Source: an uncultured Verrucomicrobiota bacterium
GTDB lineage: Bacteria > Verrucomicrobiota > Kiritimatiellia > Kiritimatiellales > Tichowtungiaceae
DNA: 64,000 nt
Direction of reading: 5' to 3'
Assembly: GCA_903826865.1 (NCBI GenBank)
Contig: CAIKGD010000037.1
Coordinates: forward strand, 1-64,000
Of this stretch, positions 8,702 to 16,133 are shown in pieces (position 1 is the first letter of the stretch; the number at the start of each line of letters is the position of its first letter). The notes beneath the pieces are model-generated. The model did no database searches and was not told the origin of the DNA. It saw only the letters and a program-made list of their open reading frames with translations. Position numbers and translations under genes: made by a program.

Positions 8702-8899
8702 TTATGCTTTTTTCCGGGTTTTAGAATCCGGCTTAACCTGATAAGTCGGCCCGTTTTCTTCGGCGGCGCGTTCAAGATACTGCTCGATCGCGTCCTCGAT
8801 CAGATATTGGACTGCCGTGCGCGGACGCATGGACTGAGCCATCTGCTTCAACTGCTGTTTCAGTTCTTTACTGATCCGGACTGATTCGGTGTCACTCAT
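8702..8899 (-). CDS. Ribbon-helix-helix protein, possible antitoxin/repressor
   Basis: Sixty-five residues starting MSDTESVRISKELKQQL. The ESVRIS strand followed by two predicted helices is the ribbon-helix-helix (CopG/MetJ) DNA-binding fold used by antitoxins and autoregulators. The start at 8899 is chosen because the preceding in-frame sequence does not look like protein and the RHH strand then lies at the expected position; no strong ribosome binding site is seen. It is transcribed divergently from a related RHH gene at 8994, with an 18-bp perfect palindrome between them. Confidence 0.7.
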   Translation of the reverse strand: MSDTESVRISKELKQQLKQMAQSMRPRTAVQYLIEDAIEQYLERAAEENGPTYQVKPDSKTRKKA

Positions 8900-8966
8900 G
8901 CAGGCAGTGTAGTCAAAATCCCACTGCATCCAAATCATTAAATAGGGGTAAAATTTATTTTGATCT

Positions 8967-8984
8967 TTGCCACAATTGTGGCAA
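8967..8984. promoter_or_regulatory. 18-bp perfect palindrome, candidate RHH operator
   Basis: TTGCCACAATTGTGGCAA is a perfect palindrome between two divergent ribbon-helix-helix genes, ending ten bases before the ATG at 8994. RHH dimers usually bind such inverted repeats to repress their own operons. Its position would block initiation or translation of the rightward gene and lie near the -35 region of the leftward gene. Confidence 0.65.
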
Positions 8985-8993
8985 CTTGTCGTC

Positions 8994-9173
8994 ATGAGCG
9001 AAGCGGATGCCAGCCCGAAGGGGACTTCTGAAAGCGTACGGATTTCAAGCGAGGTGAAAAAGCGGCTTCAGAAATACTGCCGCCGGCATAAGCAGTCCCT
9101 TCGCCGTACGCTGGATAAAGCCGTTCGTATTTATATGCAGGAGCGGCGTTCAAAGGAGCAGCATAATGCATGA
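8994..9173 (+). CDS. Ribbon-helix-helix protein, paralogous to the divergent gene
   Basis: Fifty-nine residues; the segment SESVRISSEVKKRLQKYCRRHKQS aligns with ESVRISKELKQQLKQMA of the divergent neighbour, so both are RHH DNA-binding proteins of common origin. The basic C-terminus (QERRSKEQHNA) is unlike an extended antitoxin tail. The start at 8994 keeps the RHH strand about 14 residues in. The last bases overlap the start of a 37-codon membrane-peptide ORF, suggesting a two-gene unit under the palindrome at 8967-8984. Confidence 0.7.
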   Translation: MSEADASPKGTSESVRISSEVKKRLQKYCRRHKQSLRRTLDKAVRIYMQERRSKEQHNA

Positions 9174-9279
9174 AATACCGTCAATTTTGCGTGTCCGGAA
9201 GACGTTGCAGGCAGTGCTCAGCTGCCTGTTATTGGTGACCAGTCTGGTGGTCATCCTGCTTATTATCCTGGTTCAGTGA
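9166..9279 (+). CDS. 37-residue single-helix membrane peptide
   Basis: ATG 9166 overlaps the end of the RHH gene by 8 bases and has GGAG about 9 bases upstream, so translation would be coupled. The 37-residue product has a basic N-terminal part (LRVRKTLQ) and one long hydrophobic run (VLSCLLLVTSLVVILLIILV), enough for one membrane span. Small hydrophobic peptides beside an autoregulator are often toxins or membrane-stress peptides, but no family is recognised. It was not found from length-limited ORF calling, only by reading the overlap. Confidence 0.55.
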   Translation: MHEIPSILRVRKTLQAVLSCLLLVTSLVVILLIILVQ

Positions 9280-9355
9280 TTATTTGAAGAGACGGCGGGT
9301 GTCCTGTCGGGGCTGCAAACCAAGTACGGGCGCCCGCGTTTTTCGCATCGTCCGC

Positions 9356-10882
9356 TCAGCCCATGCGATCCAGCGTGCGGTACTGAATCGCTTCGGCGAT
9401 ATGTTCCGTGCCGATCTGGCCGGCGGCGGCAAGGTCGGCGATGGTGCGGGCCACTTTCAGAATCCGGTCATAGGCGCGGGCGCTGAAGTTCATTTCCGAC
9501 ACAGCGGTTTTCAGCAGTTGCGCCGCCTCGACTGACGGACGGCAGTATTTCCGCGAATGTTTCGGCTGCATTCCCGCGTTGCAGTGGACGTGCCGGTCTT
9601 TGGCGTAGCGCTCCTGCTGGATTTTCCGCGCGGCGACAATCCGCGTCCGGATGGAGGCTGACGGCTCGCCTTTTTCCAGCTGCGCAAGCTGTTCGTATTT
9701 CACCGACGGCACCTCAATGTGAATATCAATGCGGTCGAGCAGCGGGCCGGATATCCTGCTTTGATAACGGCTGACTTGCAGCGGCGTCGAGGTGGAGCGC
9801 GGATCGTCGGGAAAATAACCGTCGGGCGTCGGATTCATCGCCGCCACCAGCATAAAGCGGCAGGGGAATGTGACGCTGGCCGCCGCACGCGCAATCGTCA
9901 CCGTGCCGTCTTCGAGCGGCTGACGCAGCACTTCCAGCGCGTTGCGGTGAAACTCCGGCAGTTCGTCGAGAAACAGTACGCCGTTATGCGCCAGACTCAC
10001 CGCTCCGGGAACCGGATGCGTTCCGCCGCCGAGCAGTCCGGCATCGGAAACGGTATGGTGCGGCGAGTGGAAAGGGCGCGTGGCAATCAGCGATTCATGC
10101 GCATCGAGCTTGCCGGCGATGCTGTGAATCTTGGTGGTTTCCAGCGCCTCTTCGAGAGTCATCGGCGGCAGGATGGACGGAATCCGTTTGGCGAGCATCG
10201 TTTTGCCGGTTCCCGGCGGGCCGATCATCAGCAGGTTATGGCCGCCGGCGACCGCGACTTCGATGGCGCGCTTGGCATATTCCTGTCCCTTCACATCTTC
10301 AAAGTCGGCGGCGTACTGATTGTGCGCATCGAAGGTTTTGTCCAGATCAACGGTATGCGGCTTAAGTATCAGCTCCAGATTCAGGAAATCCGCCGCCTCG
10401 CGCAGATTTTTTACGGCGAACACTTTGATGCCGTCCACGACGGCAGCCTCTTCGGCGTTTTCCTCCGGCACGATGATCGCTTTGCGACCGGCGGCGCGCG
10501 CCGCCAGTGCAATCGGCAGAACGCCGCGCACACGGCGCACCGCGCCGGAAAGCGCCAGCTCGCCGATGATGCAGGCGCGGTCCAGCAGTTCGGGCTTAAT
10601 GTCATTTTCTGCCGCCAGCATGCCGAGCGCAATCGGCAGGTCGAAACTCGGGCCTTCTTTTTTTATATTGGCAGGCGCGAGATTGATCGTCACGCGCCCC
10701 TGCGGCGGCGTGAAGCCGGAGTTGATCAGCGCGGTAATCACGCGGTGCTCGCTTTCTTTGACGGCGATGTCAGGCAGACCGACAATCACCGTCTTCGGTT
10801 CGCCGTGACCGCTGTTGACCTCGATCTCCACCGTGTAGGCATCGACGCCGAAAACGGCACCTGAAAAAACTTTCGCCAGCAT
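9356..10882 (-). CDS. YifB/ComM family Mg-chelatase-like AAA ATPase
   Basis: The 508-residue product begins LAKVFSGAVFGVDAYTVEIEV, the standard start of YifB/ComM proteins, with an N-terminal Lon-like ChlI domain (~1-165). A central AAA+ module carries Walker A GPPGTGKTMLAKR and Walker B VLFLDELPEF, followed by the Mg-chelatase C-terminal domain. ComM is a hexameric helicase that promotes branch migration during natural transformation. ATG 10882 is chosen over upstream starts because it gives the family N-terminus and has CGGAGA upstream. No other competence genes are nearby. Confidence 0.93.
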   Translation of the reverse strand: MLAKVFSGAVFGVDAYTVEIEVNSGHGEPKTVIVGLPDIAVKESEHRVITALINSGFTPPQGRVTINLAPANIKKEGPSFDLPIALGMLAAENDIKPELLDRACIIGELALSGAVRRVRGVLPIALAARAAGRKAIIVPEENAEEAAVVDGIKVFAVKNLREAADFLNLELILKPHTVDLDKTFDAHNQYAADFEDVKGQEYAKRAIEVAVAGGHNLLMIGPPGTGKTMLAKRIPSILPPMTLEEALETTKIHSIAGKLDAHESLIATRPFHSPHHTVSDAGLLGGGTHPVPGAVSLAHNGVLFLDELPEFHRNALEVLRQPLEDGTVTIARAAASVTFPCRFMLVAAMNPTPDGYFPDDPRSTSTPLQVSRYQSRISGPLLDRIDIHIEVPSVKYEQLAQLEKGEPSASIRTRIVAARKIQQERYAKDRHVHCNAGMQPKHSRKYCRPSVEAAQLLKTAVSEMNFSARAYDRILKVARTIADLAAAGQIGTEHIAEAIQYRTLDRMG

Positions 10883-11209
10883 AAGCAGAATCTCCGCAGG
10901 AAACATTAACCGGATAGCGACGAGATACTGCAAATTCTTTTAAACATCGGCAAGACTGTTTCGGCAGAACCTTTGGGTGAAAACGGTTGCGACGGAGCAC
11001 AATCTCCCGGCTTGCCCGCCACAGCTTCCGGCGACGGCGGGAGGGCGCTGCGCTGTCAGCGCCGTTTTCAGGTGGAGCGGGCCGTCCCGGCACGCTTTCA
11101 CAAAAAATAACGCGCCCGGCGGTCGCGTTCCACCTTAGTTTGGTAGGGACGGATCGCCGAGCCGTCCGCTCTCAGGACTGGCGGCGCGTTCGGCGAACGC
11201 GCCCTTTTT
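10883..11209. repeat. Hairpin-rich gene-free region
   Basis: About 330 bp with no credible gene but at least four stem-loops: GGCGCTG/CAGCGCC near 11046-11066, AACGCG/CGCGTT at 11109-11129, GGACGG/CCGTCC near 11148-11168, and GGCGCGTTC-GGC-GAACGCGCC near 11183-11204, the last followed by a T7 run on the plus strand. The third and fourth have GCC and GGC loops, which are complementary. A 27-bp block at 11109-11135 recurs exactly, inverted, at 41078-41104. Confidence 0.75.
11109..11135 (-). repeat. 27-bp dispersed repeat, copy 1
   Basis: This block contains the stem AACGCG...CGCGTT followed by CCACCT and is the exact reverse complement of 41078-41104. Flanking sequences are unrelated, so it is a discrete dispersed unit. 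Confidence 0.85.
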
Positions 11210-13138
11210 TTAAAAGAATCCGCCGTTCATTTTCAGGAGGTGCGGCGGGATTTCGCGGATAAACTGCGAAGGTTCGTAGAAGATGACGCCGCCGTCGTGT
11301 TTGCGCCGGACCTGGGGAGCGCAGAGGAAGAGGCGGTCTTCGGCGCGGGTGATGGCGACGTAGAAGAGCCGGCGTTCTTCGGATTCGCCGCCGATCTGTT
11401 CGACCGACTTGGAGCTCGGGAAAAGGCCTTCGTTCAGCCAGATCACGAAGACGGCTTTCCATTCCAGACCTTTGGCCTGATGGACGGTGCTGAGCCGTAC
11501 GCCGTCGAGCGTGGCAGGCGCAGTTTCGGCTTCGGCGTCGAGATTGGTCAGCAGCGCCATTTCACTCAGGAAGGCGGAGCAGGATTCAAAGCGGGCGGTG
11601 AAGTCGATCAGGCTGTCGAGGTCTTCATGACGGTGCTTGGCGTTTTCAAAGGTTTCGATGAGATATTCGCCGTAGAATGCTTTGTTGAAGCGGTAGATGA
11701 TTTCGCCGGGATCGTCGCTGAGCGATTCGGTATCGTAGGCGAGGAAGACCGGCTGAATTTCTTTCCAGATGATTCCGGCGGAAGCCGGCAGGGCGGCCAT
11801 CAGCTGCTGATGCGCTTCCGGTTTGCGGGCTTCAAACCGTTTGCCTATCTTCTGCCAGATTTTATCGGCGGTTTTCGGTCCGAGTTTGGGAAACATTTCC
11901 AGCAACCGTTTGAAGGCCAGTTCGTCGGCCGGATTTTCCAGCAGGCGCAGAACGGTACAGGCGTCTTTGACGTGCGCCTGTTCGAAGAAGCGGATGCCGG
12001 AGGTGACCTGAAAAGGAAAGCGCGCGTGAGTCAGCGCCATTTGCAGTTCCATGGCGTGGAAGTGTGAGCGGTAGAGCACGGCGATTTCGGAAAGCTTGGT
12101 GCCTTTGCGTTTCAGCTCTTCGATTTTGGCGATGACATAGCGCGCCTGTTCGTCGCCGTCGCGGAGCAGGGCGAGCACCGGTTCAGCGATGCTGTCGCGG
12201 ACGGCGCGCAGTTCTTTCTGGAACTGGAGCGGATTGCCTTTGATACAGGCGTTGGCGACATCAAGAATTTCCGGCGTACTGCGGTAGTTGACTTCGAGTT
12301 TGAAAACCTGTGTGTCGGGATAGCGCTTCGGGAACGAAAGGAAGTTGTGGTAGTCTGCGCCGCGCCACGAATAGATGCTCTGGAAATCGTCGCCGACCAC
12401 CATCAGGTTTTTGTGTTTACCGGCGAGCAGGTGAACCCACTCGGCCTGAATGGTGTTGGTGTCCTGATATTCGTCCACCAGCACATACTGGAACCGTTCC
12501 TGATACAGATTACGGACGTATTCCGAGGTCTGGAAAAGTTTCAGCGCGTAAAGCAGCAGATCGTCGAAATCCATCACGTTGAGCTCTTTTTTACGCTTCA
12601 CGTAATGGTCGCGGAGCTTCAGCACGTCGGCAATTTCAATCGGGGTTTCGCTGAACCAGTCGTAGGCCAGCTCGTTGAGCGGTTTCTGCGAGCCGGAGGC
12701 GAGGCCGTAGAGACTGAGCAGCACCTGCGGCTTCGGGAAATGCTCGTTGTCGTCCAGCTCCAGTTCATCGACGCAGGACTTCATCAGCTTTTTGGCATCA
12801 TCGGAATCGAGAATGGTGTAGTCGTTGCCGAAGCCGATTTCGCGGGCGTGCTGGCGCAGCAGCCGGTTGGCGAGATGGTGGAACGTTCCGCCGAGCATTC
12901 CGCTGACTCCGCCGCCGGTCAGATCGTGGGCGCGGTCGAGCATTTCGCGGGCGGCCTTGTTGGTGAAGGTGAGCAGCAGAATACGGTTCGGATCGATCCC
13001 TTTTTCGATCAGCCACGCGACGCGGTAAACCAGCGTGCGTGTTTTACCGGTTCCGGCGGCGGCAATGACGAGCGACGGCCCGTCCGGCGCGGTCACGGCG
13101 GCGTACTGCTCTTCGTTTAACTCTTCACGGAAATTCAT
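11210..13138 (-). CDS. UvrD/Rep-type ATP-dependent DNA helicase
   Basis: The 642-residue superfamily 1A helicase starts with the Q-motif region LNEEQYAAV and Walker A AAAGTGKTRTL. It continues with LTFTNKAAREM (motif Ia), VDEYQDTN (Walker B/motif II), GDDFQSIYSWRGA (motif III), LEVNYRST (motif IV), STVHQAKGLEWKAVFV (motif V) and RRLFYVAITRA (motif VI). It unwinds DNA 3'-5' in repair or replication restart. At 642 residues it is close to Rep/PcrA in size; which subfamily is uncertain. It lies upstream of yifB on the same strand but is separated by the hairpin-rich spacer. Confidence 0.92.
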   Translation of the reverse strand: MNFREELNEEQYAAVTAPDGPSLVIAAAGTGKTRTLVYRVAWLIEKGIDPNRILLLTFTNKAAREMLDRAHDLTGGGVSGMLGGTFHHLANRLLRQHAREIGFGNDYTILDSDDAKKLMKSCVDELELDDNEHFPKPQVLLSLYGLASGSQKPLNELAYDWFSETPIEIADVLKLRDHYVKRKKELNVMDFDDLLLYALKLFQTSEYVRNLYQERFQYVLVDEYQDTNTIQAEWVHLLAGKHKNLMVVGDDFQSIYSWRGADYHNFLSFPKRYPDTQVFKLEVNYRSTPEILDVANACIKGNPLQFQKELRAVRDSIAEPVLALLRDGDEQARYVIAKIEELKRKGTKLSEIAVLYRSHFHAMELQMALTHARFPFQVTSGIRFFEQAHVKDACTVLRLLENPADELAFKRLLEMFPKLGPKTADKIWQKIGKRFEARKPEAHQQLMAALPASAGIIWKEIQPVFLAYDTESLSDDPGEIIYRFNKAFYGEYLIETFENAKHRHEDLDSLIDFTARFESCSAFLSEMALLTNLDAEAETAPATLDGVRLSTVHQAKGLEWKAVFVIWLNEGLFPSSKSVEQIGGESEERRLFYVAITRAEDRLFLCAPQVRRKHDGGVIFYEPSQFIREIPPHLLKMNGGFF

Positions 13139-13386
13139 AGGGCGAAAGTTCTACAGAAGGAAACGAAGGAAGCAAAGGCAATTAGAGATAGATACCTGTT
13201 TTCTGTGGAACAGACGCTCTTGTCTGTTCATTCTTGCATGATCGGCAGGCGTGTCTGTCCCGCATCTGGCAGAAACTTTCGCCGGTACAGCCGTTTGCTC
13301 GTCAAACGGCTTTTTGTGCAAGGCAGTAGTTGAAATGTCATTATAAACCATCCGGTTGCGAGCAACCGGATTTTTCACCGCTTAAT
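13139..13386. repeat. Intergenic stack of hairpins
   Basis: Between the helicase start and the BrkB-like gene end lie three clear stem-loops: 13208-13229 (GAACAGAC/GTCTGTTC), 13289-13311 (AGCCGTTTG/CAAACGGCT, then T4) and 13350-13371 (ATCCGGTTG/CAACCGGAT, then T5). The loops CTCGT and CGAG of the latter two are complementary. Both have rho-independent-terminator form on the plus strand, although no plus-strand gene precedes them. Confidence 0.75.
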
Positions 13387-14682
13387 CTAAAAGCTCTTGA
13401 GGATCTGTTTTTCCAGAGTCTGGAAGCTTTCGCCGGTGATTTTTCCGAACATCGGAAAATCTTCTTTCATGCCGAGTTCGTCCGGAGCGGCTCCGTCGTT
13501 GAGAATGGCTTCGGCGATGGCGCGGGCTGAAATGTCGGCCGGATCGCGGAGCAGGGTGTAGCAGCCGGGGCGGGTTGAGTCTTCGGCGACGAGTCCATGA
13601 ACGGCCAGAATATGAATGACGTCGTTGATGAGCCGGACCGGGATGCGGGCTTCTGTTCCGTGGGCGAGAACATCAAATGGGCCTTTGCCGGTTTCAAAGG
13701 CGGCGGTGATTTTTTTCATGAGCGCGAAGGCGAGGCAGAGGCGCGAGCGGGCGCTCGGGTTTACCGCGAGCCGTTCACGGGCGTAGGTTCCGGCGTTTTG
13801 TATGGAAAAAGCGACTTCTGCGCCCAGCAGCATGATCTGCCAGCTGGTTTGCACCCAGAAGAGGAAGAGCGGAATGGCGGCGAGGGTTCCGTAAACTTTG
13901 TTGTAGCTGGTGACGCCGACGCCCAGTTTGATGATGAGTACCTGAAAAATAATGGAACACAGTGCACTGAAGAGTGCGCCGGTGAAGGCGGCGGCGAATT
14001 TCACTTTGGTGTTTGGCAGCAGGATGTAGATCAGTGTGAAGGCCAGTGCCATGACGAATACCGGCGCGGCGCGCAGTCCCAGTTTCATAAACGGACCCAT
14101 CCAGGTCAGTTTGCCGGCGAATCCCATGATGACCGGAAGGCCGGCGTTGGCGACAATCAGCAGAATCGGTGCGGCGACCAGAACGACGATGTAGTTGCGG
14201 ATTTTGTCGATCAGTGGTCGCGGAGTTTTGACACCCCAGACGATATTGAAGGTGTCTTCGACATTGCTGAGCATCTTGATGGCGGCCCAGAGGAAAAGTG
14301 CGGTACCGATGGTTCCGAGAGTTCCGGCGCTGGCCGATTCGACGATATGAAGAAGGTTGGTGACGGCTTGCTGAAAGGCGGCGGGCATATCAGCGGTGCG
14401 CTGCATCAGCAGTTCGCTGGCCTTTTCAAACCCGAAGCCTTTGGCGATGGCGAAAAGAATTACGAGAAAGGGAACCAGCGCCATGACGGTTGTGAAAGTC
14501 AGCGCCGAGGCGTGGATGGGGCAGAGATCCTCTTTGAAACCTTTGACCACCAGCATGCAGACCCGCAGAAATTTAAGTCCGCACCGGCGGGTTTTTGAAA
14601 GGGATTCCGGTTCGAGTTCCCATAGGTCGCGGTTCAGAAACTGCTGTGTTTTGCCAACGAATCCGGCGGGCTTATTATTCAT
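13387..14682 (-). CDS. YihY/BrkB family inner-membrane protein
   Basis: The 431-residue protein has the YihY/BrkB core (~70-330) with about six membrane helices. Examples are ASALTFTTVMALVPFLVILFA at the start of the core, GTALFLWAAIKML, and the PLFLFWVQTSWQIMLLGAEVAF block near its end. A C-terminal cytoplasmic domain of about 130 residues resembles a winged-helix-like extension seen in other members. The family was once named ribonuclease BN and is thought to be an envelope transporter; its substrate is unknown. GGAGAA precedes the start. The last codons run through a TTCCAGAGTCTGGAA palindrome (13411-13425), one of a series across the window. Confidence 0.88.
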   Translation of the reverse strand: MNNKPAGFVGKTQQFLNRDLWELEPESLSKTRRCGLKFLRVCMLVVKGFKEDLCPIHASALTFTTVMALVPFLVILFAIAKGFGFEKASELLMQRTADMPAAFQQAVTNLLHIVESASAGTLGTIGTALFLWAAIKMLSNVEDTFNIVWGVKTPRPLIDKIRNYIVVLVAAPILLIVANAGLPVIMGFAGKLTWMGPFMKLGLRAAPVFVMALAFTLIYILLPNTKVKFAAAFTGALFSALCSIIFQVLIIKLGVGVTSYNKVYGTLAAIPLFLFWVQTSWQIMLLGAEVAFSIQNAGTYARERLAVNPSARSRLCLAFALMKKITAAFETGKGPFDVLAHGTEARIPVRLINDVIHILAVHGLVAEDSTRPGCYTLLRDPADISARAIAEAILNDGAAPDELGMKEDFPMFGKITGESFQTLEKQILKSF

Positions 14683-14696
14683 TTTTATTTTTCTCC

Positions 14697-14821
14697 GGGC
14701 GATTACATGGAATCGCCCTTACAAAAGGGCCACTCCTTGTTTTGGTGCGCCGAGGATAAGCCGCCTGCATCTGAAATAAAACCCAAAAACAGGGTTTCCC
14801 CGTGCAGGCTTCTGTGGCTTA
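14697..14821. repeat. Nested stem-loops between divergent genes
   Basis: The stretch starts with GGGCGATT/AATCGCCC and CCCTT/AAGGG hairpins. A compound stem follows, with TAAGCC (14757-14762) pairing GGCTTA (14816-14821), CCTGCA (14764-14769) pairing TGCAGG (14803-14808), and an inner ACCC (14781-14784) pairing GGGT (14792-14795). This layered pairing looks like a structured RNA or palindromic element rather than a single terminator. Confidence 0.6.
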
Positions 14822-14832
14822 ATCCGCAGTTC

Positions 14833-14915
14833 AGTTATCAGTTAATTGTTAATGGTTAACAGTGACAAACTATCGGAGGAACAACCCGGATAACTGAGAA
14901 CGGACAACTGATAAC
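14833..14915 (+). repeat. TTATCAGTTA-type repeat, left copy
   Basis: This element starts with GTTATCAGTTAATTGTTAAT and ends in GGACAACTGATAACC, so its ends are inverted and its interior is built from degenerate 7-8-base words. A matching copy in the same orientation lies at 15330-15404, on the other side of the 123-residue gene, and a partial copy at about 46194-46230. Confidence 0.75.
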
Positions 14916-14946
14916 CGCCGCCGCAGGCGGCCCGAAAGGAAATTTT

Positions 14947-15318
14947 ATGAGCACCGAACCCGAGAAACTCAGCGATGTCAAAATGGACATGGCCAATCTA
15001 TACCGCGAAGAATCCTACACCGATCTGAAAACCGGCGGCATTCGCAAACTGGTACCCGTCAAACCGGACGGTTCCGAAGACACTTTACGAAGCCCGGTTT
15101 TCAGCGGGCATACCCAGCTGATGAGCCCGCACGGCCCGTTTCCGCTGCAAGGTGCCATCGCGGCCAAAACACTCGAGGAAGCTGTTCTTAATTTTCCGCA
15201 GGCAATGGAAGATGCCATGAACAAAATGATCGAAGAAGCTCAGCAGTATCAGCGTGAGCAGGCCAATAAGATCATTACACCTGCCGACCTGAAGAAGGAA
15301 AGCGGACTGATTATTTAG
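14947..15318 (+). CDS. Conserved hypothetical cytosolic protein
   Basis: The 123-residue soluble protein has no signal peptide or membrane segment. The stretch SYTDLKTGGIRKLVPVKPDG and the later GHTQLMSPHGPFPLQGAIAA look like a conserved bacterial family without known function, followed by a helical region rich in glutamate and glutamine. CCCGAAAGGAAA supplies a ribosome binding site. The gene is unusual in its setting: it is bracketed by direct copies of a TTATCAGTTA repeat and by GC hairpins with complementary GCA and TGC loops (about 14917-14931 and 15317-15329), as though it were a small cassette. Confidence 0.65.
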   Translation: MSTEPEKLSDVKMDMANLYREESYTDLKTGGIRKLVPVKPDGSEDTLRSPVFSGHTQLMSPHGPFPLQGAIAAKTLEEAVLNFPQAMEDAMNKMIEEAQQYQREQANKIITPADLKKESGLII

Positions 15319-15329
15319 GCCTGCGGCCT

Positions 15330-15404
15330 AGTTATCAGTTATTCGTTATTGGTTAATTCGGGAGGAGGGGCTTTTTTCTTCCGGATAACTATTCACTGAT
15401 AACC
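15330..15404 (+). repeat. TTATCAGTTA-type repeat, right copy
   Basis: This is the second copy of the element at 14833-14915, same orientation, beginning GTTATCAGTTATTCGTTATT and ending CCGGATAAC...CACTGATAACCG. It overlaps the 3' end of the VC0807-like gene, whose last residues (VISE) and stop codon are supplied by the repeat. Confidence 0.75.
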
Positions 15405-16120
15405 GATTCTGTCTCTTTCTTCGGCTCCTGCAAATGCTCGGCGAGCAGATCGTCGAGTTTCATGCCGGTGAGATGCGTGAGGGTTTTCATCAGCGCAATC
15501 AGCACGAGAATCATCACCGCCATACTGGGCAGCATTACGACGATGTAGCCCAGTCCGGTCATTTTTCCGATTTCGGCGGCGAACGCTTCGGTGCCGGGCT
15601 CGCTTTTCAGAACAATTTTAGCCAGCGTGTAATTGAGCGCCGATGAGAGAAACATGGACGAGGCCAATCCCCAGGTCAGGCCGACCAGCCGCTTTTCAAA
15701 CTTCGCCTCGTTGCCCTGTTCCCTCAGTTTTTCGTGGAGCAGGGGCACATTGAAAAGTTTTTCGCTCATCAGGATTTTTTTGATGAGCGGGTAAGGCGTT
15801 TTCAGCGAGATCACAATCGCCAGTCCGATAATCAGCGGAATGGCCGCTTCCTTGACGGCAATCCATTGCGGCGGCAGCTTCAGAATGCCGAACACGCCCG
15901 TCAGCAGGACGCTGATGATGCCGATGATCGAAACGAAGTCGGCGCGCCGTTCTTTTATCAGGGTATGGATTCCGTAACCGACCGGCAGCGACAGCGCAAC
16001 CGCCAGCCCCCATAGCGGTCCCAGATATTTGTCTTTACTCAGATAAGTCAGAATGACGACGGGGATGACGACATTCAGCATGATGCTGATCAGCGGATTT
16101 TCTTCTTTGGGTCTGGTCAT
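15389..16120 (-). CDS. VC0807-like membrane protein
   Basis: The 243-residue integral membrane protein has about six hydrophobic segments and matches the pattern of the VC0807 family: VILTYLSKDKYLGPLWGLAVALSLPVGYG, then a cytoplasmic RRADFVSIIGIISVLLTG. Function is unknown; the family is distantly like intracellular septation protein A. AAGGA precedes ATG 16120. It is the last gene of a tight minus-strand series that includes pssA and psd. Its C-terminus is formed by a dispersed repeat. Confidence 0.75.
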   Translation of the reverse strand: MTRPKEENPLISIMLNVVIPVVILTYLSKDKYLGPLWGLAVALSLPVGYGIHTLIKERRADFVSIIGIISVLLTGVFGILKLPPQWIAVKEAAIPLIIGLAIVISLKTPYPLIKKILMSEKLFNVPLLHEKLREQGNEAKFEKRLVGLTWGLASSMFLSSALNYTLAKIVLKSEPGTEAFAAEIGKMTGLGYIVVMLPSMAVMILVLIALMKTLTHLTGMKLDDLLAEHLQEPKKETESVISE

Positions 16121-16133
16121 GGTGTCCTTTCAA

